Positions 8,284 through 15,772 of a DNA stretch of 48,667 bases are shown here, piece by piece. The DNA comes from an uncultured bacterium (GTDB lineage Bacteria > Cyanobacteriota > Vampirovibrionia > Gastranaerophilales > Gastranaerophilaceae): the NCBI GenBank assembly GCA_949300515.1, contig CASGEP010000012.1:1-48667 (forward strand), written 5' to 3'. The notes beneath the pieces are model-generated. The model did no database searches. It worked only from the letters and a program-made list of their open reading frames with translations, and was not told where the DNA came from. Position 1 is the first letter of the stretch. Each line of letters opens with the position of its first letter. Both the position numbers and the translations under genes were made by a program.

Positions 8284-8360
8284 ATTAGTTCTTCTTTTTC
8301 CACTCCTTCCTCCATATACACAAATTTTATTCTCGGTCGCCCGAAAGGCGGCTTTTTTTT
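8284..8360 (+). ncRNA. Candidate small RNA with a CU-rich segment
   Basis: Both neighbouring genes (uvrA, aroE) are on the minus strand, yet the gap carries a plus-strand -10 box (8273-8278) and a plus-strand terminator (8335-8360). The predicted RNA is about 77 nt. Its 5' half is unstructured and pyrimidine-rich (TTCTTCTTTTTC, then CACTCCTTCCTCC at 8301-8313), so it is complementary to AGGAGG-type ribosome binding sites. Its 3' half is a GC hairpin followed by eight T. This is the layout of C-rich antisense regulators. Cyanobacterial Yfr1 has a comparable ACUCCU core, but homology cannot be shown here. Confidence 0.5.
8335..8360 (+). terminator. Intrinsic terminator of the candidate small RNA
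   Basis: Stem GGTCGCC / GGCGGCT (one G-T pair) with a short CGAAA loop and eight T at 8353-8360. The T run exists only on the plus strand, so it does not serve aroE. Confidence 0.75.
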
Positions 8361-8389
8361 GGGTTAATACGTGCACTCGTGCTTTTTTG

Positions 8390-9247
8390 CTATACCAGAC
8401 TCTCAAGTGCCGCTATTTTCATAGCCGCAACGTCGGGCACCTGTCCCGTCCATATTTCAAACGCTTTTTGCGCCTGATGCACAAGCATATCAAGCCCGCC
8501 TATATAACGCTTTGAGCAAAATTCTGCGTGTTTAATCAGTCTTGTTTTCACGGGATTATAGACAATATCATAAACCAAAACATCGTCATCAAGCCCTTTT
8601 ACTACTTCATAATCAATCGGGGAAGCACCTTCAAGAAAATTTTTCATCCCGACCGGTGTCGTATTTACAAGTATTTTAACCCCCTTTAGTTTATCCATAA
8701 GGGAGTACGGTTTAAGCTCTATTTTAACTTTTGGAAATTTTTGGCGCAAAAGTTCAACATGCCCGTGAGAATCAATAACATTTCTTGAATAAAAAGTAAT
8801 ATTTGAAACCCCGAGGCTCACAAGTCCGGCGCAGATTGCCCGTGCGGCGCCGCCTGTACCCAGAACAACCGCGTGCTTGCCTCTGATATTTTCTTTCACA
8901 TCATCGGGTATCGGCTTTACAAAGCCGTATATATCGGTATTTGAGCCTTCCAAATTTTTCTCCTCCGTAATTTTTACGGTATTTACGGAGCCGATTAAGT
9001 CTGCATTTGTATCAAACTTGGACAAAAAAAGCGTTATGGGTACTTTGTGCGGAATAGTGACGTTAAAACCGTCATAGCCCTCCACTTTAAGCCTTTTAAT
9101 CCTTGTAATAAGTTCTTCGGGTTCCGTCGGCAAAATATCGTAACTGCCGCTTAAGTTGCAGGATTTAAGCGCCGCTTCCTGTATGACTTTGCTTAGAGAA
9201 TGTGAGAGCGGATAGCCTATTATTGCAAGCTTGTAGTTGTCTTTCAT
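8390..9247 (-). CDS. aroE: Shikimate dehydrogenase
   Basis: A 285-aa AroE, which reduces 3-dehydroshikimate to shikimate with NADPH in aromatic amino acid and folate precursor synthesis. Substrate-site motifs: GYPLSHSLSK (residues 11-20), GFNVTIPHK with the catalytic Lys, VNTV and SNTDIYGF with the catalytic Asp. The nucleotide fold has GTGGAARA near 131. The end has PVGM and GLDMLVHQAQKAFEIWTG. Length is normal. It is the last gene of a long leftward run. The ATG overlaps the topA stop by 4 nt (ATGA), so it is coupled to topA. Confidence 0.95.
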   Translation of the reverse strand: MKDNYKLAIIGYPLSHSLSKVIQEAALKSCNLSGSYDILPTEPEELITRIKRLKVEGYDGFNVTIPHKVPITLFLSKFDTNADLIGSVNTVKITEEKNLEGSNTDIYGFVKPIPDDVKENIRGKHAVVLGTGGAARAICAGLVSLGVSNITFYSRNVIDSHGHVELLRQKFPKVKIELKPYSLMDKLKGVKILVNTTPVGMKNFLEGASPIDYEVVKGLDDDVLVYDIVYNPVKTRLIKHAEFCSKRYIGGLDMLVHQAQKAFEIWTGQVPDVAAMKIAALESLV

Positions 9248-11523
9248 TGCTCATCCTCTCTCATATCGCGGGAATATTTGCATTCTTTGTTTGAGCAGGC
9301 AATTTTATTGCCTCTTTTAAGAATTTTTTTAACAAGCAGACTGCCGCAGTCGGGGCATTTCTCGCCTGTCGGCTCCGACCAGACAACAAAAGTACAGTCG
9401 GGGTATTTTGAACATCCCCAGAAAAGTTTTCCGTAGCGTGATTTTCTCTGTATTAATTCGCCGTCGCGCCCTTCTTTTTCACAAACCGGACATTTAACGC
9501 CCGATGAAATTACAATGCCTTTTCTTGCTTTGCAATTTTCGTTTAAACACTGATAATATTTGCCGTAAGGCCCCGTTTTAATAACCGTATCCGAGCCGCA
9601 CTTCTCGCACTTGTAATCCGTCGGTTCGTCTTTTGGCGGCTCTTTTGCCTGACCATCCAGCGGCAGAGCCGTTTTGCACTCGGGATATCCTGAGCATGCC
9701 AAAAACTGCTTTCCGAACCTGCTTGTCTTAACGACCATTTTCCTGCCGCAGTTCGGACAGTTGTGCTCTGATTCTATAACAACATTTTCCATATTTTCTT
9801 TTGCATCGTTAACGGTTTTTGAAAAAGGCTGCCAGAATTCTTTCAGCACTTTTACGGATTCTGCCTTGTCCTCCGCTATTTCATCGAGTTTTAACTCCAT
9901 GCCCGCGGTGAATTTGTAATCCATAATATCGCTGAAATGTTTTACAAGCTGTGTGCAGACCGTTCTGCCTAAGATTGTCGGCTTTAGGGCTTTTTCAAGT
10001 TTTTCCACATAGCCGCGCTGCTGAATTTTTGTAATAATCGGCGCATAGGTTGAAGGTCTGCCGATACCGTACTCCTCAAGCGCTTTTACAAGGCTTGCTT
10101 CCGAATATCTCGGCGGAGGCTGCGTAAAGTGCTGTTCGGGGTTGAGTTTAACAAGTTCAAGTTCATCTCCGACTTCAAGTTCGGGGAATTTTTGAATGAC
10201 TTCTTCCTCATCATCCTGATAAACTTTCAAAAAGCCGTCAAAAACAACTTTTGAAGAGCCTATTTTAAAAATATAATCGTTTGCGGCAATGTCAACGGTG
10301 AGGTTTTTAACCTGCGCATTTGACATTTGAGAAGCCATAAACCTTGACCAGATAAGCTTATATAGCTTATACTGTTCCGAGGTTAAATATTTTTTTATGC
10401 TCTCCGGAGTTTTTTCGACATATGAGGGGCGAATGGCTTCGTGTGCGTCCTGTACGTTTTTCTTTTTGGTTTTAGCATAGTCGTTTGGCGTGCTCGGGTA
10501 GTATTTATCGCCGAAATTATAAGTAATAAATTCTTTTGCCGCCGCCTGAGCATCGTCCGAAATTCTTGTCGAATCGGTTCTCATATAGGTAATAAGTCCG
10601 ACTGCGCCGTCATCGCCAAGTTCAATACCCTCATAGAGTTTCTGGGCAATCTGCATGGTTTTTGAAACACCGTAGCCGAGTTTTGAACTTGCCTCTCTTT
10701 GCAGGGTTGATGTAATAAAGGGCGCCTGCGGCTTCCTTTGAGAATCTCTCGGGGTGATTTTTGCGACTTTGTACTTTGCGCCTTCAAGCTCTTTTAATAT
10801 TTTATCAATTTCTTCCTTGTTTTTGATTTCAAGCTTTTCGTCTTTGTCTTTTTCGTTTATTTTTCTTGCAAGCATGGCTTCAAATTCAAAGTTATTTTTT
10901 GATAAAACAGCGCCCAGACTCCAGTATTCAACGGGCACAAAAGCTTCGATTTCATCTTCGCGCTCGCATATCATCCTGAGTGCAACGGACTGCACCCTTC
11001 CTGCCGAGAGTCTGTAGTTTCTTAATTTTTCCCACAAAATGGGGCTGATTTTAAAACCTACAAGCTTATCCAGAATTTGCCTTGTCTGCTGGGCTTTGAC
11101 TTTTAACATGTCAATCTGCCCGTAGTGCTCGACAGCCTCTTTTATTGCCTTTGGCGTGATTTCATTAAATACAATTCTGAAAACTTTATCCTCGGGCACT
11201 TTTAACACTTGGCTTACATGCCAGGCTATTGCCTCTCCTTCACGGTCAGGGTCGGATGCAAGATAAACTCTGTCGACGGTTTTTGCTATTTTATTCAAAT
11301 TATCCACGACTTTTTTCTTTTCGGGAATAATTTCAAAAGTCGGCTTAAAATCGTTATCGATATCAAACCCCAGACCCTTTGAAGGCAAATCACGAATGTG
11401 CCCCATTGAGGCTTCAATTATAAAGTCGTTACCGAGTATTTTTTTAATTGTTTTTGATTTTGCGGGAGATTCCACTATCACCAGTGATTTTCCGCTTGTT
11501 TTTTTAGCTGTTTTTGCTGGCAT
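9244..11523 (-). CDS. topA: DNA topoisomerase I
   Basis: A 759-aa type IA topoisomerase that relaxes negative supercoils. The Toprim domain starts with VIVESPAKSKTIKKILG (15-31) and has DPDREGEAIAWH (91-102). The catalytic tyrosine is Y313 in GLITYMRTDSTR. The C-terminal part carries four zinc-ribbon units, beginning CPNCGRK, CEKCGSD, CPVCEKEG and CPDCGSL, which bind single-stranded DNA. The third has a longer linker. GAGAG lies just before the ATG. It is 11 nt behind dprA, the usual dprA-topA order of many bacteria, and overlaps aroE by 4 nt. Confidence 0.96.
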   Translation of the reverse strand: MPAKTAKKTSGKSLVIVESPAKSKTIKKILGNDFIIEASMGHIRDLPSKGLGFDIDNDFKPTFEIIPEKKKVVDNLNKIAKTVDRVYLASDPDREGEAIAWHVSQVLKVPEDKVFRIVFNEITPKAIKEAVEHYGQIDMLKVKAQQTRQILDKLVGFKISPILWEKLRNYRLSAGRVQSVALRMICEREDEIEAFVPVEYWSLGAVLSKNNFEFEAMLARKINEKDKDEKLEIKNKEEIDKILKELEGAKYKVAKITPRDSQRKPQAPFITSTLQREASSKLGYGVSKTMQIAQKLYEGIELGDDGAVGLITYMRTDSTRISDDAQAAAKEFITYNFGDKYYPSTPNDYAKTKKKNVQDAHEAIRPSYVEKTPESIKKYLTSEQYKLYKLIWSRFMASQMSNAQVKNLTVDIAANDYIFKIGSSKVVFDGFLKVYQDDEEEVIQKFPELEVGDELELVKLNPEQHFTQPPPRYSEASLVKALEEYGIGRPSTYAPIITKIQQRGYVEKLEKALKPTILGRTVCTQLVKHFSDIMDYKFTAGMELKLDEIAEDKAESVKVLKEFWQPFSKTVNDAKENMENVVIESEHNCPNCGRKMVVKTSRFGKQFLACSGYPECKTALPLDGQAKEPPKDEPTDYKCEKCGSDTVIKTGPYGKYYQCLNENCKARKGIVISSGVKCPVCEKEGRDGELIQRKSRYGKLFWGCSKYPDCTFVVWSEPTGEKCPDCGSLLVKKILKRGNKIACSNKECKYSRDMREDEQ

Positions 11524-11534
11524 TATTCTCTCTT

Positions 11535-12641
11535 TTAGTTTGATACATAGTATTTAGCGTTGGTTTGTTTAATTAAACCCTTTAATTCCATTCCTGTCAA
11601 GCACACCATAAGCTCGTTAGAGGGAATATTCAGTTTTGAACACAGAGAGTCAAAACTTAAGGGTTCAATTTGTATTGTATCAAAAACATTTTTTTCAACA
11701 CCTTCTAATTTAATTTTTTTATCATTTTGTTCAAGAGCCCAGTTAAGACACTCAAAAATATCATTTGCGCAGGTAACGATAGAGGCTCCGTTTTTAATTA
11801 AATGATAAATACCCTCGCAGTTCGGATTTGAGATGAGCCCCGGCATGCACATAAGCTCTCTGTTTTGCTCAAGGGTTAAATTCGCGCTAATCATCGCGCC
11901 GCTTTTAAGAGCCGCTTCGGCAACGAGTGTGCCGCTGCAAAGCCCCGTTACTATTCTGTTTCGCTGCGGGAAATTCCGCGCAACGGGGGCAGTTGAGGGC
12001 GCAAACTCGCTTATTACGACTCCCGGGCCTTCTTCTATCTGCCGGTAGAGATTTTTATTTGACGAAGGGTATTCAAAGTCAAGCCCCGAGCCTATTACAC
12101 CGATTGTTTTAAGCCCGTTTTTAATGGCGCAAGTGTGAGCTGCAGCATCAATCCCGTACGCAAGACCGGAAACAATTGTCACATCGGTATTTTGCATTTG
12201 AGAAATTATTTTTGCCAGAGATTCTTTAGCATTTTCGCTTGCTTTTCTTGAGCCTACTATTGCAAGAGTGCGCTTTAAATTTATACCCTCAAAGCTCCCT
12301 TTATAGTAAAGCATAAGCGGAAAGTCGGGAATTTGTTTTAAAAGTTCGGGATAGTTTTCATCTTCATACCCTAAAATTTTATACCCTTTTTCAAGCGCGT
12401 TTTTATATTCAAGCTCCGGATTTATCTTTTCTAATTTTGACAAAAAACCCTTTGGAATGTTCACATCCGGATTATTAAGGGAAAATTCTTCCAAATCGGA
12501 CTTTTTGCACTCAAAAAATGACTGAATATCATAGTTAAAAAACTCGAAAAGTCTTGATTTAAAATAGAGCGAAACACCGCAAAGCGCCGCAGATGCGGCG
12601 TAGTACATATCTTTATTTTGATTAATTAACCTTTGCTGCAT
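11535..12641 (-). CDS. dprA: DNA processing protein DprA
   Basis: DprA/Smf, which loads RecA on incoming single strands during natural transformation. The Rossmann-like core shows GSRKASENAKESL, VSGLAYGIDAAAH, IGVIGSGLDFEYPS, SEFAP, FPQRNRIVTGL and EAALKSGAMISANLTLEQNRELMCMPG. The last 60 residues form a winged-helix-like tail (FDSLCSKLNIPSNELMVCL). The start is uncertain. ATG at 12641 is used and overlaps the upstream TPR gene by 20 nt. ATG at 12608 begins right at the conserved MYYAASAAL segment, and an open frame extends to 12680. It is followed 11 nt later by topA. Confidence 0.92.
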   Translation of the reverse strand: MQQRLINQNKDMYYAASAALCGVSLYFKSRLFEFFNYDIQSFFECKKSDLEEFSLNNPDVNIPKGFLSKLEKINPELEYKNALEKGYKILGYEDENYPELLKQIPDFPLMLYYKGSFEGINLKRTLAIVGSRKASENAKESLAKIISQMQNTDVTIVSGLAYGIDAAAHTCAIKNGLKTIGVIGSGLDFEYPSSNKNLYRQIEEGPGVVISEFAPSTAPVARNFPQRNRIVTGLCSGTLVAEAALKSGAMISANLTLEQNRELMCMPGLISNPNCEGIYHLIKNGASIVTCANDIFECLNWALEQNDKKIKLEGVEKNVFDTIQIEPLSFDSLCSKLNIPSNELMVCLTGMELKGLIKQTNAKYYVSN

Positions 12642-13575
12642 TCTTTTTGTTTTTCCTGTAGAGTGCAAGCTCTTTTTCAAGAGCCTTTATATTATAATTA
12701 AGAGTCGCCGGAGAATTAATTGCAATGTCGAGGTTTTTTTCATACAGCTCGTAATTTCCCGCCTTTTCATAGACCTTTGCCGCAAGATAATAAAAATCCC
12801 CCTGTGCCCCGAACTGCTTTAATACTGCGGCAATAAACCTGAGCGCCTGTTTATCGTCCCCGCTTTTTATGTATATTTTTGCAAGCAGTTTGCAGGCATC
12901 TATATCTTTTTTATTTTTTTCTATGGTTTTTCTCAACATTAAAATTGCGTTTTTTATGTCGTTTTGCTCCCAGTAGATTTGCGCAATGTTGTAATAAGCC
13001 CATGAATAATCGGGCGATAGTTCTATTACTTTTGAATATTCCTCAAATGCTTTTTGAATATTTCCCGTTTTTTTGTACTGCTGGGCAAGGTGAAAGTGTG
13101 CAAAATAGTCGCCGTAGTTGTTTTCTATAGCTTTTTTAAAACACTTTATAGCATTTTCGGGTTCGCCTTTTTTGGCGTAGAGCACTCCTATTGAGAAAAA
13201 AGCGTTTGAATCGTCGTTGTTTATACAGATTACTTTTTTAAAATTAAGCATGGCTTCATCTTCCATGCCGTTTGCCTCGTATGCAAGAGCAAGATTATAG
13301 AGAAAATCAGGGTCATCACCCTTCAGTTCAACAGCTTTTTTATATGCATTCAAAGCGTATTTGGGGTGTTTAAGTTTTTCCCAGCAAATCCCCGCGTTAA
13401 AGTATAAATTTGCATCATTTGGAAAAACGCCTATAAGATAGCTCAAATGCTTCATTGCAGCCTGATCAAAGCCCAAATCCAAACACAAAACGGCAAGTTC
13501 GCGCCTTGCCTGAAAATTAGCCGGATTGTTATCAATGGTTTTTTTTAAACTTTCAAACCTTTGAATTTCATTCAT
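12622..13575 (-). CDS. TPR repeat protein
   Basis: A 317-aa soluble protein built almost wholly of tetratricopeptide repeats, about seven to eight units. Examples are DANLYFNAGICWEKLKHPKYA, DPDFLYNLALAYEANGMEDEA, NAFFSIGVLYAKKGEPENA and SWAYYNIAQIYWEQNDIKNA. There is no signal peptide. TPR solenoids are protein-docking scaffolds, and the partner cannot be told from sequence. It starts 2 nt after the stop of the 152-aa gene and overlaps dprA, so it belongs to the same operon. Confidence 0.85.
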   Translation of the reverse strand: MNEIQRFESLKKTIDNNPANFQARRELAVLCLDLGFDQAAMKHLSYLIGVFPNDANLYFNAGICWEKLKHPKYALNAYKKAVELKGDDPDFLYNLALAYEANGMEDEAMLNFKKVICINNDDSNAFFSIGVLYAKKGEPENAIKCFKKAIENNYGDYFAHFHLAQQYKKTGNIQKAFEEYSKVIELSPDYSWAYYNIAQIYWEQNDIKNAILMLRKTIEKNKKDIDACKLLAKIYIKSGDDKQALRFIAAVLKQFGAQGDFYYLAAKVYEKAGNYELYEKNLDIAINSPATLNYNIKALEKELALYRKNKKNAAKVN

Positions 13576-13577
13576 TT

Positions 13578-14036
13578 CTAGTCTGATTCTTCAGCATCCA
13601 AATCAAGTATTGTAGAGCCGTCCTCGTCTGTCGTGATAACGGGTTTTCTGACTACAACACTTTCCTTCAGTTCGTTTTCAAGTTCCTCATCATCCACATC
13701 CTGAATGATTTTTTCTATTACAAGCTGTGCCATATCGAGCGCCACTTTTTGTTTTGTTTCTGGCGAGCACTTTTCAAGCATTTGAATAGCTGTTCTTACC
13801 GTAGATTCAATATCGTACCAGCGCCTTTGCCCTCTTTGAATTCTGCCGTCCTCTACCGCATTCATTATATCTTCCACATTTTCATATCTGTGGTCATTTA
13901 TGTTATGCTCAATAATTACTTTTATCAAATTAAGCGCAACCGCAATCTGACTCGGTTCATCCGATGTCGAAAGTGTACGCATGGACATAGAAAGGACAGG
14001 ATCCTTATCATACCAGCGTTGAAAATGTTCGTTCAT
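13578..14036 (-). CDS. Conserved-looking hypothetical protein, acidic C-terminus
   Basis: A 152-aa protein not recognised. It begins NEHFQRWYDKDPVLSMSM, which suggests an ordered N-terminus, then helices such as QIAVALNLIKVIIEHNI and YDIESTVRTAIQMLEKC, and ends in a very acidic tail (DLDAEESD). There is no membrane segment. The start is supported by AAGGAGAG 6-8 nt upstream of the ATG. It sits between fixX and the TPR gene with short gaps, hence is probably co-transcribed. The helical, acidic make-up might suit an adaptor, but that is a guess. Confidence 0.7.
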   Translation of the reverse strand: MNEHFQRWYDKDPVLSMSMRTLSTSDEPSQIAVALNLIKVIIEHNINDHRYENVEDIMNAVEDGRIQRGQRRWYDIESTVRTAIQMLEKCSPETKQKVALDMAQLVIEKIIQDVDDEELENELKESVVVRKPVITTDEDGSTILDLDAEESD

Positions 14037-14052
14037 TATCTCTCCTTCTATA

Positions 14053-14352
14053 CTAACTTTGTTTATAAATCACGCCATGACCCGCTCTTGGGTATTCCCA
14101 CCCGATTGCATTATACGGGCATGCTATGCGGCATGCTCCGCACTCGAGACAGTTTTCGTACTCTACATTTATAATGTTTTGATTTTCGTCATAACTGTAG
14201 ACCCCTGCGGGGCAAATATACGTACAACAACGGTTTTCGCAGTTGCGGCATTTTTGCTCGTCCGCTGCAAGATGCGGCTTGCTGCTACAATTATACTTGA
14301 TTGTTGTCAATTTGTCCTCAATTGTTTTTTTCTTAATATTTTCTTCGCTCAT
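14053..14352 (-). CDS. fixX: FixX-like ferredoxin
   Basis: A 99-aa ferredoxin of the FixX type, the iron-sulfur partner of FixC in electron transfer from flavoproteins to quinone or to low-potential acceptors. Cysteine motifs: CRNCENRCCTYICPAGVY, and CLECGACRIACPYNAIGW, the standard C-x2-C-x2-C-x3-CP of one 4Fe-4S cluster. The tail YPRAGHGVIYK is typical of FixX, where YPRGGFGV is usual. It overlaps the fixC stop by 4 nt. FixA and FixB are not in the window. Confidence 0.88.
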   Translation of the reverse strand: MSEENIKKKTIEDKLTTIKYNCSSKPHLAADEQKCRNCENRCCTYICPAGVYSYDENQNIINVEYENCLECGACRIACPYNAIGWEYPRAGHGVIYKQS

Positions 14353-15665
14353 TTTAAAACTCCAAAAACACAGCCAAGAAACGTCTTTATGTCGTAAAAC
14401 AGCTCCCTTAGGCTTCTTTGCTTAATGAAACGGACAAAAAGTCCTCTAAATTCATCTCGTTTCGCTACACAGTTTGCGCCGCAAAAAATCTTAAAGAAAT
14501 CACTTGCAAACGCGGGGTAGTAATTCATAAGTGAATTTGTTCTTGAATAAAGATTTTCCATAACGTTTTTATAAGATTTTAAATCTTTTAATATAAAAGA
14601 ATTTTCAAGCTTTTTTTTGTAAAGTTTAAGCGTTTTTTTGGAATAATCTTTTATCTTGATTGCATAAGCCGCGGTTTCGCCGGCGTATTTTCCGCTTATA
14701 AGGGCATAGTTTGTGCCTTCAAAGTGAATGCCGTTTACAAAACCGGCAGCATCGCCCGCAACCAGAACACCGTTTTTATAAAGTTTGGGAAGTTTTTTGT
14801 ATCCGCCCTCGGGAATTAAATGCGCGCTATACTCTACTAGCTCGCCGCCCTGAATAAGCGGGCTTACAACAGGGTGCTCTTTCAGTTTTTCGAGCAAGTC
14901 GGAAGGGTTTAGTTTATATTTTATTAAATCTTCAATGCTAAGCCCCAGCCCCAAAGACAGGCAATCATCGTAAGTATACATAAAACCAAGACCGAAAGGA
15001 GCATCTTTAAGACCCAATCCGCCTATAAAATTTCGCGCCGCGCCGCCTTTAGAACTTCCTTTCAAGCAAAAACGCTCCTCAATTGTTTCTCTTGAGAGTT
15101 TAATTGTTTCTTTTACACTTAATACCGTGTCTTTCGGCTTATATTCTTTTCTAAGACCTATTTGCCTTGCAAGGAGCGAGTTTACACCGTCTGCGAGTAT
15201 TACGACATCACTGTGAATTTCTTCAAGTTCCGTTTGCACACCGCAGATAAAACCCTCTTTTACAAGCAGGTTTAAAACAAGAGTTGACGGGGCAAAGTAA
15301 ACACCCTCCTCTTTTGCTTTTTCCACAAGCCACAGGTCAAACTTAGAGCGGTAAATACTCGCGCTTTTCTTCGCCCCCGGGAAGTCACAGGAGATATCAA
15401 CACTTGAATTATCCGTTAAAAGCGACCATGTGTGTTTGTTTATATACCTTTCAAAAGGCGCCTGCTCCCAGGAGTCGGGGAAAATTTCTTTTAGAGCAGT
15501 CAAAAACACCGCTCCGCCAATCATATTTTTTGCGCCCGCATAACTTGAGCGCTCAATGAGCAGAGTCTTTGCACCCCCGCGTTTTGCCGCAAGCGCGGCA
15601 CTGACACCCGAAGGTCCCGCTCCTACGACGATGACGTCAAATTTTTGTACCTCTGTATCCTCCAT
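14349..15665 (-). CDS. fixC: FixC-like flavoprotein:quinone oxidoreductase
   Basis: A 438-aa FAD-dependent oxidoreductase of the FixC / ETF-quinone oxidoreductase family. The dinucleotide site VIVVGAGPSGVSAALAAKRG is near the N-terminus, then AKNMIGGAVF. DVVILADGVNSLLARQIGL and NGVLVAGDAAGFVNGIHFEGTNYA are the second FAD motifs. Length fits FixC. Its neighbour fixX supports the call. The ATG at 15665 is preferred to a TTG five codons upstream because the promoter TTGTCA-17-TATAAT ends 6 nt before it. No ribosome binding site is present, so the operon head is predicted to be leaderless. Confidence 0.88.
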   Translation of the reverse strand: MEDTEVQKFDVIVVGAGPSGVSAALAAKRGGAKTLLIERSSYAGAKNMIGGAVFLTALKEIFPDSWEQAPFERYINKHTWSLLTDNSSVDISCDFPGAKKSASIYRSKFDLWLVEKAKEEGVYFAPSTLVLNLLVKEGFICGVQTELEEIHSDVVILADGVNSLLARQIGLRKEYKPKDTVLSVKETIKLSRETIEERFCLKGSSKGGAARNFIGGLGLKDAPFGLGFMYTYDDCLSLGLGLSIEDLIKYKLNPSDLLEKLKEHPVVSPLIQGGELVEYSAHLIPEGGYKKLPKLYKNGVLVAGDAAGFVNGIHFEGTNYALISGKYAGETAAYAIKIKDYSKKTLKLYKKKLENSFILKDLKSYKNVMENLYSRTNSLMNYYPAFASDFFKIFCGANCVAKRDEFRGLFVRFIKQRSLRELFYDIKTFLGCVFGVLK

Positions 15666-15700
15666 AAAATAATTATACAAGCTATTTATCTTGCTGACAA
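15666..15700 (-). promoter_or_regulatory. Leaderless promoter of the fixC operon
   Basis: Minus strand: -35 TTGTCA (15695-15700), spacer 17, -10 TATAAT (15672-15677), then 6 nt and ATG. It is the best-formed example of the leaderless layout in the window. Confidence 0.75.
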
Positions 15701-15754
15701 CGTTTTTAGAGTATAAATCATCGGAGTAATTTACTTTTTTATTTTTTTTGTTTG

Positions 15755-15763
15755 TGATAAATT
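15755..15763 (+). promoter_or_regulatory. Extended -10 promoter of alaS
   Basis: TGATAAATT at 15755-15763, with TG one base before the hexamer TAAATT. Transcription would begin around 15769-15771, past an ATG at 15764 and just before the ATG at 15773, giving a nearly leaderless message. Confidence 0.4.
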
Positions 15764-15772
15764 ATGCGTATT

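Noticed and set aside
8370-8388. GCACTCGTGC followed by T run as a second terminator
   Set aside because: The loop would be only two to four bases with a three-base stem, too weak to count.
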